Shown here piece after piece: positions 1 through 12,300 of a stretch of 64,000 bases of DNA. The position numbers were made by a program, and so were the translations under genes. This stretch comes from Sipunculus nudus (Eukaryota > Annelida > Sipuncula > Golfingiida > Sipunculidae). Location of the stretch: contig CM049306.1 in NCBI GenBank assembly GCA_026874595.1, forward strand, positions 108,895,142 to 108,959,141, written 5' to 3'. The notes under the pieces are model-generated. The model was given only the letters and a program-made list of their open reading frames with translations. It did not search any database and was not told the DNA's origin. How positions within the stretch are numbered: the stretch's first letter is position 1; each line of letters begins with the position of its first letter.

Positions 1-1135
1 GACATACCAGACATAGGGTCAATATTCGTGGTGATACTTGTAACTAATTCTGACAGACCAGACATAGGGTCAATATACGTGGTGATACTTGTAACTAACT
101 CTGACATACCAGACATAGGGTCAATATACGTGGTGATACTTGTAACTAACTCTAACAGACTAGTCATGAGATCAATATACGTGGTGATACTTGAAAGTAA
201 CTCTGACAGGCCAGTCATCGGATCACTATACGTGGTGATACTTGTAACTAACTCTGACAGACCATTCATGGGATCAATATACGTGGTGATACCTGTATCT
301 TACTCTGACATACCAGTCATGGGATCAATATACGTGGTGACACTTGTAACTCTGACAGGCCAGTCATGGGATCAGTATACGTAGTGATACTTGTAACTAA
401 CTCTGACAGACCATTCATGGGTTCAATATACGTGGTGATACTTGTAACTAACTCTGACAGACCAGACATAGGGTCAGAATACGTGGTGATACTTGTAACT
501 AACTCTGACAGACCAGACATAGGGTCAATATACGTGGTGATACTTGTAACTAACTCTGACAGACCAGTCATGAGATCAATATACATGGTGATACTTGTAA
601 GTAACTCTGACAAGCCAGTCATCGGATCAATATACGTGGTGACACTTGTAACTCTGACAGGCCAGTCATGGGATCAATATACGTGGTGATACTTGTATCT
701 AACTCTGACAGATCAGTCATGGGATCAATATACGTGGTAATACTTGTAACTAACTCTGACAGACCAGTCATGGGATCAATATACGTGGTGACCCTTTTAC
801 TCTGACAGGCCAGTCTTGGGATCAATATACGTGTTGATACTTGTATCTAACTCTGAAAGATCAGTCATAGGATCAATATACGTGGTGATACTTGTAACTA
901 GCTCTGACAGACCAGTCATGGGATCAATATACGTGGTGATACTTGCATCTTACTCTGACAGACCAGACATAGGGTCAATATACGTGGTGATACTTGTAAC
1001 TAACTCTGACAGGCCAGTCGTGGGATCAATATATGTGGTGATACTTGTAACTAACTCTGATAAGACCAGTCATGGGATAAGTATTCATGGTGGTTCTTGT
1101 AACTAACTCTGACAGACCAGTCATGGGATCAACAT
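1..1135. repeat. 51-bp minisatellite array (about 22 copies)
   Basis: A 51-bp unit (gacagaccagtcatgggatc ... aactaactct) repeats from the window edge to about 1135. Most units are full length; some are shortened (for example near 340 and 645) by loss of part of the cttgtaactaact segment. Because 51 is a multiple of three, open frames with a 17-residue periodicity run on both strands. These have no sign of a real protein and I read them as artefacts of the period. The array starts before the window. Confidence 0.95.
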
Positions 1136-1250
1136 AAACAAAAACAAAAACATAGTTTACACTAATAATTGGTTTATTTCTTGAAAATAATAAACATGCC
1201 TTTCAAACATATAACTTCTATGAAACAACCTCCCGCTTTTCCAGTGAAAA

Positions 1251-3090
1251 AAGCGTTAAAATCACTTATATCTCTGCAGTGACTAGACTAATTCACCTGA
1301 AATTCGGCATGCGTAAACATCCTGGATAGCTTTTCTGATTTTATGACAGGTGGCGCCACCTACATTCACGTTTACGCTGCAGACATCCAAGCTCATATCT
1401 CGGGAACCGTTTGACCGATCAGGAAATTTTTTTTGCGCAAATGTAGCCCTTGGAGAGCTTTATAACATACACAAAAAATGGTGGCGCCACATGCAACCAT
1501 GTTTGCACAGTGTCCATCTGTTCGTCTGCCTTGGGTTAAAATCACTCATATCTCTGCAGTGACTTGACTAATTCACCTGAAATTCGGCATGCGTAAACAT
1601 CCTAGATAGCTTTTCTGATTTTATGACAGGTGGCGCCACCTACATTCACGTTTACGCTGCAGACATCCAAGCTCATATCTCGGGAACCGTTTGACCGATC
1701 AGGAAAATTTTTTGCGCAAATGTAGCCCTTGGAGAGCTTGATAACATACACAAAAAATGGTGGCGCCACCTGCAACCATGTTTGCACAGTGTCCATCTGT
1801 TTGTCTGCCTTGGGTTAAAATCACTTATATCTCTGCAGTGACTAGACTTATTCACCTGAAATTCGGCATGCGTAAACATCCTGGATAGTTTTTCTGATTT
1901 TATGACAGGTGGCGCCACCTACATTCACGTTTACGCTGCAGACATCCAAGCTCATATCTCGGGAACCGTTTGACCGATCAGGAAAATTTTTTTGCACAAA
2001 TGTAGCCCTTGGAGAGCTTTATAACATAAACAAAAAATGGTGGCGCCACCTGCAACCATGTTTGCACAGTGTCCATCTGTTCGTCTGCCTTGGGTTAAAA
2101 TCACTCATATCTCTGCAGTGACTTGACTAATTCACCTGAAATTCGGCATGCGTATACATCCTGGATAGCTTTACTGATTTTATGACAGGTGGCGCCACCT
2201 ACATTCACGTTTACGCTGCAGACATCCAAGCTCATATCTCGGGAACCGTTTGACCGATCAGGAAATTTTTTTTGCACAAATGTAGTCCTTGGAGAGCTTT
2301 ATAACATACACAAAAAATGGTGGCGCCACCTGCAACCATGTTTGCACAGTGTCCATCTGTTCGTCTGCCTTGGGTTAAAATCACTCATATCTCTGCAGTG
2401 ACTTGACTAATTCACCTGAAATTCGGCATGCGTATACATCCTGGATAGCTTTAATGATTTTATGATAGGTTGCGCCACCTACATTCACGTTTACGCTGCA
2501 GACATCCAAGCTCATATCTCGGGAACCGTTTGACCGATTGGGCCAAAGTTTTGCACGTGCATAGATCTCACATAGCTCTTCATCATACGCAAAACTGGTG
2601 GCGCCACCTGCAGCCATTTTTGCACAGCTCCTGTCTGTTTGTCTGCCATGGGATAAATTCACTCATATCTCGGCAGTGGTTTGACATATCTGCCTAAAAT
2701 TTTGCAGGTTTATACATCCCCAACAGCTCTCTTGATTTTATGACAGGTGGCGCCACCTGCATTCTAGTTTATGCAGCAGACATCCAAGCTCATATCTTGG
2801 GAACCGTTTGACCGATTGGGCCAAAGTTTTGCATGTGTATAGTTCTCACATAGCTCTTTATCATACGCAAACTGGTGGCGTCACCTGCAACCATTTTTGC
2901 TCAGCGTCCATCTGTTTGTCTGCCACGGGCTAAAATAACTCATATACATGTAGTGGTTTGACTTATATGCCTTAAATTTTGCATATGTATACAACTTGGA
3001 CGGCTTTCTGGATTTTGTGGTGGGGGGGGGGGGGGGCAACCTACATACACAATTTGGCTGCAGACATCCATGCTAATATGCAACACTCTA
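1251..3090. repeat. 280-bp satellite with dimeric unit, about 6.5 copies
   Basis: Near-identical 280-bp units recur (landmark ctcatatctcggg at 1951 and 2231); the last two, after about 2520, are clearly diverged and end in a G tract near 3023-3037. Each unit is two related halves of 153 and 127 bp, each starting ctcatatctc and each holding the 12-bp palindrome GGTGGCGCCACC (for example 1908-1919, 2039-2050, 2188-2199; spacing alternates 131 and 149). This is a two-monomer higher-order repeat. Confidence 0.93.
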
Positions 3091-3507
3091 TTTCCCCTTG
3101 CCACTCAATCCATGCCTCACTTCACCCGTTCCACTCTGATTTAGGCGGATACACGTAGTCGCTTTTCGACTACCCGTATTCTAGTTCTTTTCTGGTTACA
3201 ATTTATTCTTCCTGTGCACTTCATAATAAAATATACTTGTTTCAACTCAGACCGATTCTTTGTTTTACATTACATTGATTAACAAACAGGTGATTTATCT
3301 TTAATGTGTGGTGAAAATTCACTGTTAATAAATTCATCGATATTATTGCGATGTTTTCCTTATATTGTCATGTTTTGTAATATTTTGAAAGAGGGGCGGC
3401 ATTTTCTACGCCGCCCCCAGGAGGCAAAAAGGCTTGGTACGCCGCTGTGGAGACAGTGGATAACCAATTGCGAGAATGCGAAATGAAAATATGCCTTTGT
3501 GTTCCAG
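3091..3507. other. Intron sequence before ferritin exon
   Basis: No coding sequence seen. It ends with an acceptor (tgtgttccag, AG at 3506-3507). The segment at 3392-3460 has inverted GC-rich blocks (ggggcggc ... gccgcccc) that look like the end of a dispersed element; weakly similar GGCGGCG-ending sequence occurs at 56361. If the ferritin call is right, the satellites upstream lie in its last intron or in flanking DNA. Confidence 0.5.
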
Positions 3508-3660
3508 CTTCAAGACTTCCTGGAAGATGAATTCTTGACGGAGCAAGTGGACTCCATGAAGACCTTCAAGGAGTTCATCACCATCCTGAAACGTCTCAAC
3601 GACTCTCCCCTGGGTCTGCAGATGTTTGACGAGGAGCTGTACAACGAGAAGAGGGGATAA
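3508..3660 (+). CDS. Ferritin-like protein, last exon (partial)
   Basis: An open stretch of 50 codons follows a good splice acceptor and ends at TAA (3658-3660). Codon use is GC-rich and unlike the AT-rich surroundings, as expected of a host exon. The peptide starts LQDFLEDEFLTEQVDSMKTF and continues with an ITILKRL segment and a PLGLQMFDEEL tail. This matches the end of ferritin helix D and helix E (pattern DFLE-x-EFL-x-EQV ... ITxLxR ... LFDEEL). Ferritins form 24-subunit shells that oxidise and store iron. The ferroxidase residues lie in earlier exons, which I do not see in the window; they should lie to the left. It could instead be a ferritin-like paralogue or retained gene fragment. Confidence 0.65.
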   Translation, partial: LQDFLEDEFLTEQVDSMKTFKEFITILKRLNDSPLGLQMFDEELYNEKRG

Positions 3661-4670
3661 ACATTTCTCCGGCCGACCCCATACTCAAACTATACTGCTT
3701 ATATATAATATCGCCCTCTGTCTAATTGCTTCCCATTGATTATCTTTATTACTGGTTTTAATGTCATCCCCGACTTAGAAGGGCAGCATCAGGCCAAGCA
3801 TCGTTTCATGTAACGGCTGATCCCTCCAGACCTGAGAGTCTTCTCTTAGAAAAGGGTTCAATGTTTGATCGAACAGATTATTAACTCTTTGTACAAAAAG
3901 ATTGTTCAAGAATTGTACTTATCGAGAAGAACAGATTATAACTCTTTGGACAAACAGATAGTTCAAAAGGTGTAATAAATGAGAAGAACAGATTATTACT
4001 CTTTGGTCAAACAGATGGTTCAAGAGGTGTATTTACTGAGAAATACCGATTATTAACTCGGTGTTAAACAGATGGTTTAAAAGGTGTACTTAGTGAGAAG
4101 AACAGATTATAAACTGTTTGTACAAACAGATGGTTCAAGAGGTGTACTTAATGAGATGAACAGATTATAAACTCTTTGTACAAACAGATGGTTCAAGAGG
4201 TGTACTTAGTGAGTAGAACAGATTATAAACCCTTTGTACAAACAGATGGTTCCAGAGGTGTACTTAATGAGAAGAACAGATTATAAACTCGGTGTTAAAC
4301 AGATGGTTCAAAAGGTGTACTTAGTGAGAAGAACAGATTATAAACTCGATGTTAAACAGATGGTTCCAGAGGTGTACTTAATGAGAAGAACAGATTATAA
4401 ACTCGGTGTTAAACAGATGGTTCAAAAGGTGTACTTAGTGAGAAGAACAGATTATAAACTCGATGTTAAACAGATGGTTCAAAAGGTGTACTTAGTGAGA
4501 AGAACAGATTATAAACTGTTTGTACAAACAGATGGTTCAAGGGGTGTACTTAATGAGAAGAACATATTATAAACTCTTTGTACAAACAGATAGTTCAAGG
4601 GGTGTACTTACTGAAGAGAAATAGGCTTACATACTCATACCCTTGCTATCCACTGTGTCCCCAATAAATT
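3661..4670 (+). other. Probable ferritin 3'UTR
   Basis: The segment after the stop codon has no coding features. The first clear polyadenylation hexamer on this strand is AATAAA at 4663-4668, downstream of a minisatellite, so the transcript may carry the whole repeat. Transcript evidence is needed to set the true end. Confidence 0.4.
3865..4625. repeat. 57-60 bp minisatellite (about 13 copies)
   Basis: Units begin aacagattataaact and contain cagatggttcaagaggtgta. Between about 4260 and 4500 two unit types (cggtgttaaac and cgatgttaaac) alternate, giving a 114-bp higher-order period. An open frame of 112 codons from 4234 reflects the period, not a gene. Confidence 0.93.
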
Positions 4671-4699
4671 ACTTGAGAGCAGTAGAATGGTGTTTACCT

Positions 4700-7289
4700 A
4701 TAGTTTTGTTCGAATTCTAATCATCTTTTTCGTACTTGTTTATGTTTATTCTTTCTTTCCACTCAAATAATCAAGAAAGAAAAAAAAGGATATATATATA
4801 TATATATATTATTTATAAAAAGAATATTACTCCAAGAAATGTAGGGGGACAATGTTACAGAGTATCAGAATTTAAAAGACTACTTTGTGAACAAAAGGAA
4901 TATCTTTTCATAAAACTGATGTTGTCGAAGGAGTAAAAATAAAAAAGTTGAAAACATCGTTGCAGCACAAAAATAACCCGCGGGGCATGACGCTGAGCCA
5001 AATAGTAAGTCTAACAAACAAGTGAGCTATTTCGGTAACTTGTTAAGTCAAATGGTCGCAGAACCCAGTGATCGGGACTTGACCTATACTTGGGACCCTG
5101 TACCTTTCTGAATGTTAAAACTCTAGGTCTAATGATGACGTCAAACGGAGGACCATTGTTATATTTCCGGTGATTTTCAATCTGCTACGCTAAAAAGCGA
5201 TGTGGATTATGACCAATTCATTTTCACACACCGACTTAAACACATGGGTTTGATCATTAGTTTTACCAAACGCAAATGGCAATAATGAAGTTGAAACCCA
5301 CAATGCGGCGACAAACGTGTAAAATATGGCCCCCCCCCCCCCCCCCCCCCCCCATCCTGGTTCCAGGGAAAGTAGTGAATGCGGCGCCAGAACATTTTCA
5401 TGAACGCAATTTTTCTGCGGTGCGATGGCGTTGCGTTGACATCAGAATCGCTCGACCGTTATCCATGTAGTCTTTCTATTAGCCGGTGGCTCACAACACG
5501 ATTTTATTAGCCGATTCATAAGACTATGTACCAACAGGGGTATATTATCGTGTAGTGTCACAGCGACGCGATTCTGTCACCGTCGCCAAGCATATGGCAT
5601 TGTCAAAGAAAGTTGGCCGAATAGCAAATCTTATAGTTGGCCATTTTTTGCGACAAAGTCGGCAGATTATGTTTATTTTGGTTGGGCCAGAGTTTACGTT
5701 CTGTGATGGTATATCTGCCTTGCTCTCTCTCCACAACGGTAAACCCATTTCCTTTGGGCCCGATCACTAGCCACGGGCGTCAAAACAGGCTGGGATGGGG
5801 GTAAATATCCCCCACTTGTTAGCAAGGGGTTTGTTCAATGCAATCACCCCTTATATTCAGAGAATAATATTTTTATATTGGATATGGAATTCATTCATTA
5901 TTATTCATTAATAATTAGAATTAAAGATTATGGCTCCATTTCAGAGTTTTCTATGAAATATTGCATTTCTAAACATGTTTAGAATTAAACTATACTGGAA
6001 ACATGAAACCTTATTCTTTAAAACCTTATACTCAATTGTAATATATTTGAAATGTGTAACATGGATAGATCCCATCCTTGATGATAAATTGACCCCGCTG
6101 TCACTGGCTCTCCTCCAGCAAGAATAAAGGTGACAAAATAAGGGTAACAAGGGACCCTTGGATCACGGCGCTCAGCTGATTGTGATTGGACTATAAATGT
6201 ATCACCATTGTGATACTATATCCAGTCGAAAAAGGTAATGAATATCATGGACATGTTGGGCTATTATAAAGGAATATAATGTTATATGTGAGTAAATGAT
6301 ATATGAAATAACCTAATTAATGGATTAATATGGAGTAAAATATAGTGGCTTATTTTTTGTTATTTATTTGGGAGGGGTTGAAAATAGCGATATATTTGAG
6401 CAAATATGAATGCAATGACAGTATAATTAATAGTGGTAGAATGATGTGGGGATTTCAATTTGACTCAATATTTCTTCAGTCTTGATAAAGGTACATTATT
6501 TTGATTCCCACCGCGTCTACATATTACACAATATTGACATAATTTCTTGTGTGTACATAGGTACCTATGGACAAATAGTTATACAAAATATAAAAATATG
6601 AATACATCTGATTCATCTTGTTCTTGTTTACTGAGGCTGATATTTGGATAGGGTTTGGAGATGGGAATAGGGAGGGCAGCAATTAGGGGTGGATGTAGAG
6701 AGAAAAGGAGAGGAAAGAGAGGGGAACTCAGCATTCAACAGTACTAAAACACCTGGAAGGTTAAAATCTAAAATACTATGAAATGTAGATAATGTCCGAG
6801 AGCAAGAGGTAACCTAGGCCATGGTCGGTTGATATGATTGAAGAAATTGTTGCAAATAATATTTTGAGATCTGACCATGCGTTTTCATTGGTTACCTTTT
6901 TGATAAGCTGTTAACAGTTCAACAGGTCACACATTTGTCTAATGAGATCCAATTTTGTGATTAACCTTTTTTTCTATTTTATGATATGTATACAATTGCC
7001 ATAACGTCCCCACCCCTCAGGTTGAAGGACTTCATGGGGGTGGGGGAGGAAGAGGGGTTTTGATGGGAGTTACAATGCCTCTGTCTCTCTGTATATATTT
7101 TCTTTTAATTATTAAATTTTATGCTATAGCAATAAAACTTTTGTTCACAGTGCCAAGGAGCAAGGACCCAGTGGGGTGGGGGAAGGGGATGGTCGGAGTT
7201 ACACGCCCTTGCATATACATACAGGATATGAAATTTAATTCAACAGTGCTAACAGGAAAAAAAGTTTTTTTAAATTATTAAATATTTAA
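4700..7289. other. Intergenic, no gene seen
   Basis: AT-rich sequence with a (TA)n run near 4793-4811, a C24 tract at 5330-5353, a mildly GC-rich patch at 5540-5770 with overlapping short open frames on both strands, and two similar G-rich blocks near 7030-7060 and 7165-7195. None of the short open frames carries a motif I recognise. Confidence 0.6.
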
Positions 7290-8484
7290 AACAGGCAGAA
7301 AGATGGAGAAACATGATTATTATTCGTTAACACACAAAATGTCCTTTACTAGCAAATCAAACAAGTCATTCACAAACAAGAATGTAAATCAGTATGGTCA
7401 AAAGAAGTTTCAGGCGCAGTCACGCAGTATTAGTAGTCCTCTTAGTTAAAAAAAAAGTCCAAGAAAATCTGTAATTACTGCAAAAAGGAAGGTTATCTAA
7501 TATCTGACTGCTGGAAACTTGCAAATAAACCGAAGAGCAAACCTTCTGGTTTTGTTTCAAAATCTATGTATAGTATAGTACAAGAGCCAAATTCTTTTCA
7601 TGTAAATAAGGGGTACAACTCCTTTATTGATTCTGATAAAGAGTTTGATGCTACTGACTCCAAAGAAGAATCCGTAGCTTGCGGGGTAAAAACCTCAGTT
7701 GATTCCTGCGAGGAATTTAATAAGGCTAGGTCCTTTCAAGACTCCTGCGAGGAGTATCCTTTAAATAAGGCTAAGTCCTTTTATGACTCTTGCGAGAGTA
7801 TTTCAAATGAGGCCAGGTCCTCTTATGACAAACAGAAGTTTTTTTCTGCTGAGGAAAATTCCTCTGTTGACTCCCATGAGGAGTTTGATTGTAATAAGGA
7901 TGTAGATCTCTTTTGTGACTCTGAAAAAGAAGTTTATGACTGACACTGTCAGTTCTTTGTTTGATGAAACTGAGGTAGTAGATATCTATCCTGACCCCGA
8001 AATGGAGTTATTTGAGCCATTCATACATGATGGTTTTGTATCACTTTCAAGTGATTTTTCAGATTCTACCACTATTAGAATTTTGAGGGACACTGGTTTA
8101 GGCCAAACGCTCATGTTAGCAAACACTTTGCCATTTTCTAATAGGCCCTTTACATGCACTTGTTAATGGTGTGTTTTCAGACAAGCACACTTCAGTTCCG
8201 GTTCACAGTGTAATTTAAAGTCAGATTTGATTTCTAGGAATATTACTACGGGCATTAGAACTACTTTACCATTTAAGGGAATTCAGTTGCTACTAGACAA
8301 TGATGTTGCAGGTGACAAAGTACAGCCTGTGCCAATAGTGAAAGAAAAGCCGTCACTTGATCAGGTCACTGATCCGGAAAGTCAGGAAATTCTTGGTTTG
8401 TATCCTTCATTTGCTGTAACTAGATCTATGGCCAAGAAAAACACACATGAGGATAATGGTCCAGATAATAACACTAGTCACTAG
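7290..8484 (+). pseudogene. Gmr1-type gag C-terminus and protease
   Basis: The gag end holds a retroviral-type zinc knuckle spaced C-x2-C-x9-C (CNYCKKEGYLISDC, 7470-7511) in which the usual histidine is replaced by tyrosine. A 125-codon stretch (7566-7943) follows, made of acidic DSCEEF/NKARSF-like repeats. Next comes a retropepsin-like segment with TIRILRDTGLGQTLML (8074-8121): the catalytic Asp-Thr-Gly is present but the following Ala is Leu. The protease tail (8221-8484) ends in AVTRSMAKK, typical just before integrase in this group. Frame changes and stops separate the pieces, so no single product can be made. Confidence 0.75.
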
Positions 8485-8509
8485 CGACTCGTCTAACGAC
8501 TCGCCCGTA

Positions 8510-9803
8510 CAGGATGCAGCATTTTCAAGGTCAGAACTTATCGCGGAACAGCATAAGGACCCTGATATTTCATGTTTGTTTCCCAGGGCAGTTTCTAAAG
8601 ACGAACTGTCGCAAAACCCAGTTTAAAATGTTAAAAATGAAGTGCTTATGCGTAAATGGTGACCACCTGATGTATGCGCTGATGATGAGTGGGCCAACAA
8701 ACATCAAATAGTAGTGCCCTAAAGCTATAGCAATAAAGTTCTAAGCATGGCTCCTTTGTCTGGCCATATAGGTATAAATGAAACTTATCAGAAAGTTAGT
8801 ACACACTTCTATTGGTCTAACCTCAGGACAGATGTTGTACAATACTGCGAATCATGCAATACATGCCAGATGGTAGGCAAGCCCAATCAGAATCCTCTTA
8901 GAGCCCAATTAGGTCTATTCCTGCTTTCGAGGAACCATTTAGTAGGATTATTGTTGATTGTGTTGGACCACTGCCCAAAACAAAATCTAGACCTGAATAC
9001 TTGCTGACAATTATGTGTGCATCTACCAGGTTCCCTTGGGCAATATCATTGCGCAAAATTAATCCCAAAAGTATTGTCAAGGTTTTGACTAAGTTTTTTT
9101 ACAACTTTTGGATTACAAAAATCAGACTAATCTGACCAAGGGACTAATTTTATGTCTGGCTTGTTCCAGCAAGTTTTGCTTGAGCTATGTATAATTCAGT
9201 ACAGCTCTTCGCCATACCATCCTGAAAGTCAGGGCACCCTCGAGCGTTTTCACCAGACATTAAACACATGATTAGGACTTACTGTTATGACACACAGAAA
9301 GACTGGGATAAAGGAATCCACATATTGCTGTTTGCTGTCAGAGATTCCTTTCAAGAGTCCTTGGGTTTCAGTCCCTTTGAACTAGTTTTCGGACACTCAG
9401 TTCGAGGTCCATAAAAACTGTTTAAAGAGAAACTCTTTTGTAAAAAAAAATCCTGATTCTCTAGTTTATTGCAGTATGTCTCAGACTTTCGCACTAAACT
9501 AGACAATGCTTTTGAGATTGCGAAGTCTAATCTAAAATCTGCACAAAGTAAAATGAAAACAAAGTATGACAAGCACAATGTAAGCAGGATTTTTGAGCCT
9601 GGTGAAAAGGTCCTTTCCTTACTACCCACCCTGGCAGACCTCTGCAAGCTAGGTATTTTGGTCCTTACACTGTTGACAAGAAAGTCAGTGATTTTAATTA
9701 CATACTGTTAACACCGGATAGGCGTAAGAAAAAACCACTGTGCCATGTTAACATGTTGAGATCATATTATGACAGAAATAGCACATCAGATGTTGTACAT
9801 TTA
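8510..9803 (+). pseudogene. Gmr1-type integrase
   Basis: Zinc-binding domain: His in LSGHIGINETY (about 8755-8790) and the CESCNTC pair (about 8850). Catalytic core: first Asp in IIVDCVGPLPK (about 8945), second in a DQG motif (about 9135), Glu in the LERFHQTL motif (about 9237-9262). C-terminal region near 9580-9790 has the PGEKVL and CHVNMLRSYY features of chromatin-like tails. The reading frame shifts repeatedly. It is cut off by the insertion at 9804, beyond which the linker to RT resumes at 11207. Confidence 0.8.
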
Positions 9804-11206
9804 GTCTAGTCGGAAAGGAGGTCCTCATGCACCCAGATGATATATTTTCTAACTTACATTTTCGTGTTCCTAAAAGTGTCTAGTAAAGGAATATTGATGT
9901 TCCCATTGCAAAATATTGTCCCATGGCGTCCGTTTGGCCGCCATCTTGGCCGCCATCTTTGATTTTCGTTGAAAGTTAAAATCGACATAATTTTTTAACT
10001 TGATGTCATACACGTGCACATGAACACATTTTTCTGAGTAATTTTGGCACGAGGAATCGATTGAAGTACCTCTTTTCATGATCAGAACAACATGGAAACA
10101 GTAAAATGTAAAAAAAAATACAACATTTTGTAAACATTTTACTAATAATGTTGAACGGAGAGGCCATCGGTTTGCTCTTCCAACTGGAGATTAATCATGG
10201 AGGGTAATAATCTTCAGAATTAACACACTTGAAACAAAAATGAAAAGTTTGGTGAGTTTTTGGTCGCGAACGAAGGAAGAATGCGTTTGTATATTGCAAT
10301 CAGTTTCAACTTTACTTGACTCTGATTAGGTAACACTGTAAAGATACTTCACCAGTTAGAACAAAGTTATATAAGATAACAAATAACGCATCCATAATAT
10401 TTTTATAACATAACATAACATGCTAACATACTTATCTCAATATGATGTTTCCCCTGGAAACCTGTGTACTACTTTATTAAAATCCTTCAAACCACTCATC
10501 TTGAGAGGGACAACATGAACAAAATAACGACAAATGTTATGGCTCAAACTTGGTAAACAGCACAGGTGGGATCATGATACAGGAGGTGAAACCCGGGTTT
10601 GAGGCCACCACGCTGGGTCGTCCGCTACCTCTCTACACGCGGAGCAATTCACGTTCCCTAAAAATGAATACATCAGAAACCCTGGCCTCTGTTCATATCT
10701 ACGGTCGAGAAGGACCAAGCTTTCCTGCTGGAGCAGTGTTCACTCCACCACCAAGAAAAAAGGAAGTATTCTCGAAGGGCATCAAGAATTACCTGAAGAT
10801 AATTACCCTCCATGATTAATCTCCTGTTGGTAGAGCAAACCCATGGCCTCTCCGTTCAACATTTTCAGTTAAATGTTAACAAAATTATATATTTTTTTTA
10901 CATATTAATGTATCAATTTTGTTCTGATCATGAAAATAAGTACTTCAAACAATTCCTCGTGCCAAATTTATTCAGAAAAATGTGTTCATGTGCACGGGTA
11001 TGACATCTTGTTCAAAAGTTATGTTGATTTTAACTTTCAACGAAAATCCAAGATAGCGGCCAAGATGGCGGCCAAACGGACCCCATGGGACAATATTCGC
11101 AATGGGAACATCAACATTCCTTTACTAGACACTTTTGGGAACACGAAAATGTAAGTTAGAAAAATATATCATCAGGGTGCATGGGGACCCCTTCTTCCGA
11201 CTAGAC
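9804..11206. mobile_element. 1.4-kb element with 415-bp terminal inverted repeats
   Basis: The left 415 bp (9804-10218) and right 414 bp (10793-11206) are inverted copies of each other with only scattered differences. Ends read GTCTAGTCGGAA, flanked on both sides by TA (9802-9803 and 11207-11208), the likely target duplication. The middle 575 bp has no transposase; a 90-codon open frame at 10550-10819 is not recognised. TA targets suggest a Tc1/mariner-like or related non-autonomous element. It sits between the integrase and RT parts of the Gmr1-type element and is therefore younger. Confidence 0.88.
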
Positions 11207-11208
11207 TA

Positions 11209-12300
11209 ATTATGTTACTGCTGTAAACTGTGTAAAAACTGACCCTTACCAAGTTAAAGTAGATACTGATTGTAAGTGTGATGTAGACATTCAGTGTGGA
11301 ACAGTACCACTAAAAAACTCAGACGTGCTTAACAACCTGGATGCCAAACTGTCACACCTTACCGTACTGGAACAACAAGACTTCAAGAACCTGCTGCACA
11401 ATTATGAACATTTGTTTAGTGACATTCCAACGCGAACTAACATATTGTGCCATGACGTCGATGATGGCGAGGCAAGCACAGTCAAACAGCATCCCTGTAG
11501 ACCGAATCCAGAAAAGCAAAGTATCTACAAGATGAGATTCAATATTTGCTGGACAATGATTTTATTGAACCTAGTAACAGTAACTGGAGTTCACCATGTA
11601 TTCTTGTGCCAAAACCTGATGGAAGTTACCGTATGTGCACAGATTATGGAAAACTGAACTCGGTCACCAAGACCGACACGTTCCCGATTCCGAGGCAGGG
11701 GCGGATCCAGGATTTAGGAAAAAGGGGGGGGGGGGGTCCAACCCAGGAGAACTAATGAAAATCCTATAAAAGGTCATCAGGTCTGAAAAGGGGGGGGGTC
11801 CAGGCCGCAAAATTACGTCTAAAACCCCTTAAAAAAGGTTGCTTCGGATAAAAAGGGGGGGGTCCGGACCCCCTGGACCCCCCCCCCCCCCGGATCCGCG
11901 TCTGCGAGGATCGATGATTGTATTGATAGAGTCGATAGCTCCAGATATGACTCCAGGTTTGACTTTCTAAAAGGATTCTGGCAAGTTCCGCTGACAGAAC
12001 GAGCGAAAGAAGTGTCCGCATTTGTGACTATAGGGGACTATACCAGTATAAAGTTATGCCGTTTGGCATGAAGAACTCGCAAGCCACGTTCCAGCGCCTC
12101 ATCCATATGGTTGTCAAGGACACTCAGGGCTGCGACGCATGTGTTGAGGACCTCATCGTGTGCAGCGACACCTGGGAGAAACATCTACAGTTCGCGACCT
12201 CTTCGAAAGACTCAGCGAAGCACGTCTGACCGCCAACTTAGCCAAACTGAGTTTTGTCATGTACAAGTAACAGTTTTGGGTCATATTGTGGGGCAGGGTT
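11209..12300 (+). pseudogene. Gmr1-type reverse transcriptase
   Basis: Linker NNLDAKLSHL leads to the DVDDGEASTVKQHP segment and then the RT fingers (SNWSSPCILVPKPDGSYRMC, about 11580-11640, with DYGKLNSVTKTDTFPIPR). The palm continues after a 211-bp MITE (DFLKGFWQVPLTE near 11950, MPFGMKNSQATFQRL near 12055-12100). The catalytic box, normally Tyr-x-Asp-Asp, reads CVEDLIV near 12138-12158, so the first catalytic Asp is now Glu. Stops and frame changes are present; non-functional. Confidence 0.85.
11695..11905. mobile_element. 211-bp MITE inserted in RT
   Basis: Ends are inverted repeats GCAGGGGCGGATCC and (reverse complement of the right end) GCAGACGCGGATCC. GAG at 11692-11694 and again at 11906-11908 is a 3-bp target duplication. 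The RT frame reads straight across the site when the insert is ignored, which fixes the boundaries. The inside is rich in G and C runs (ggggggtcc ... ggaccccc) and has no coding capacity. Confidence 0.88.

Noticed and set aside
1-1135. Overlapping open frames of 60-118 codons on both strands
   Set aside because: They come from a 51-bp repeat (divisible by three) and carry the same 17-residue period on both strands; no codon bias or start context.
5207-5401. Frames with Gly or Pro runs around 5330
   Set aside because: Translation of the C24 tract.
10560-10640. tRNA-like B-box (gggtttgaggcca) inside the foldback-like element
   Set aside because: No A-box at the right distance and no cloverleaf could be drawn.
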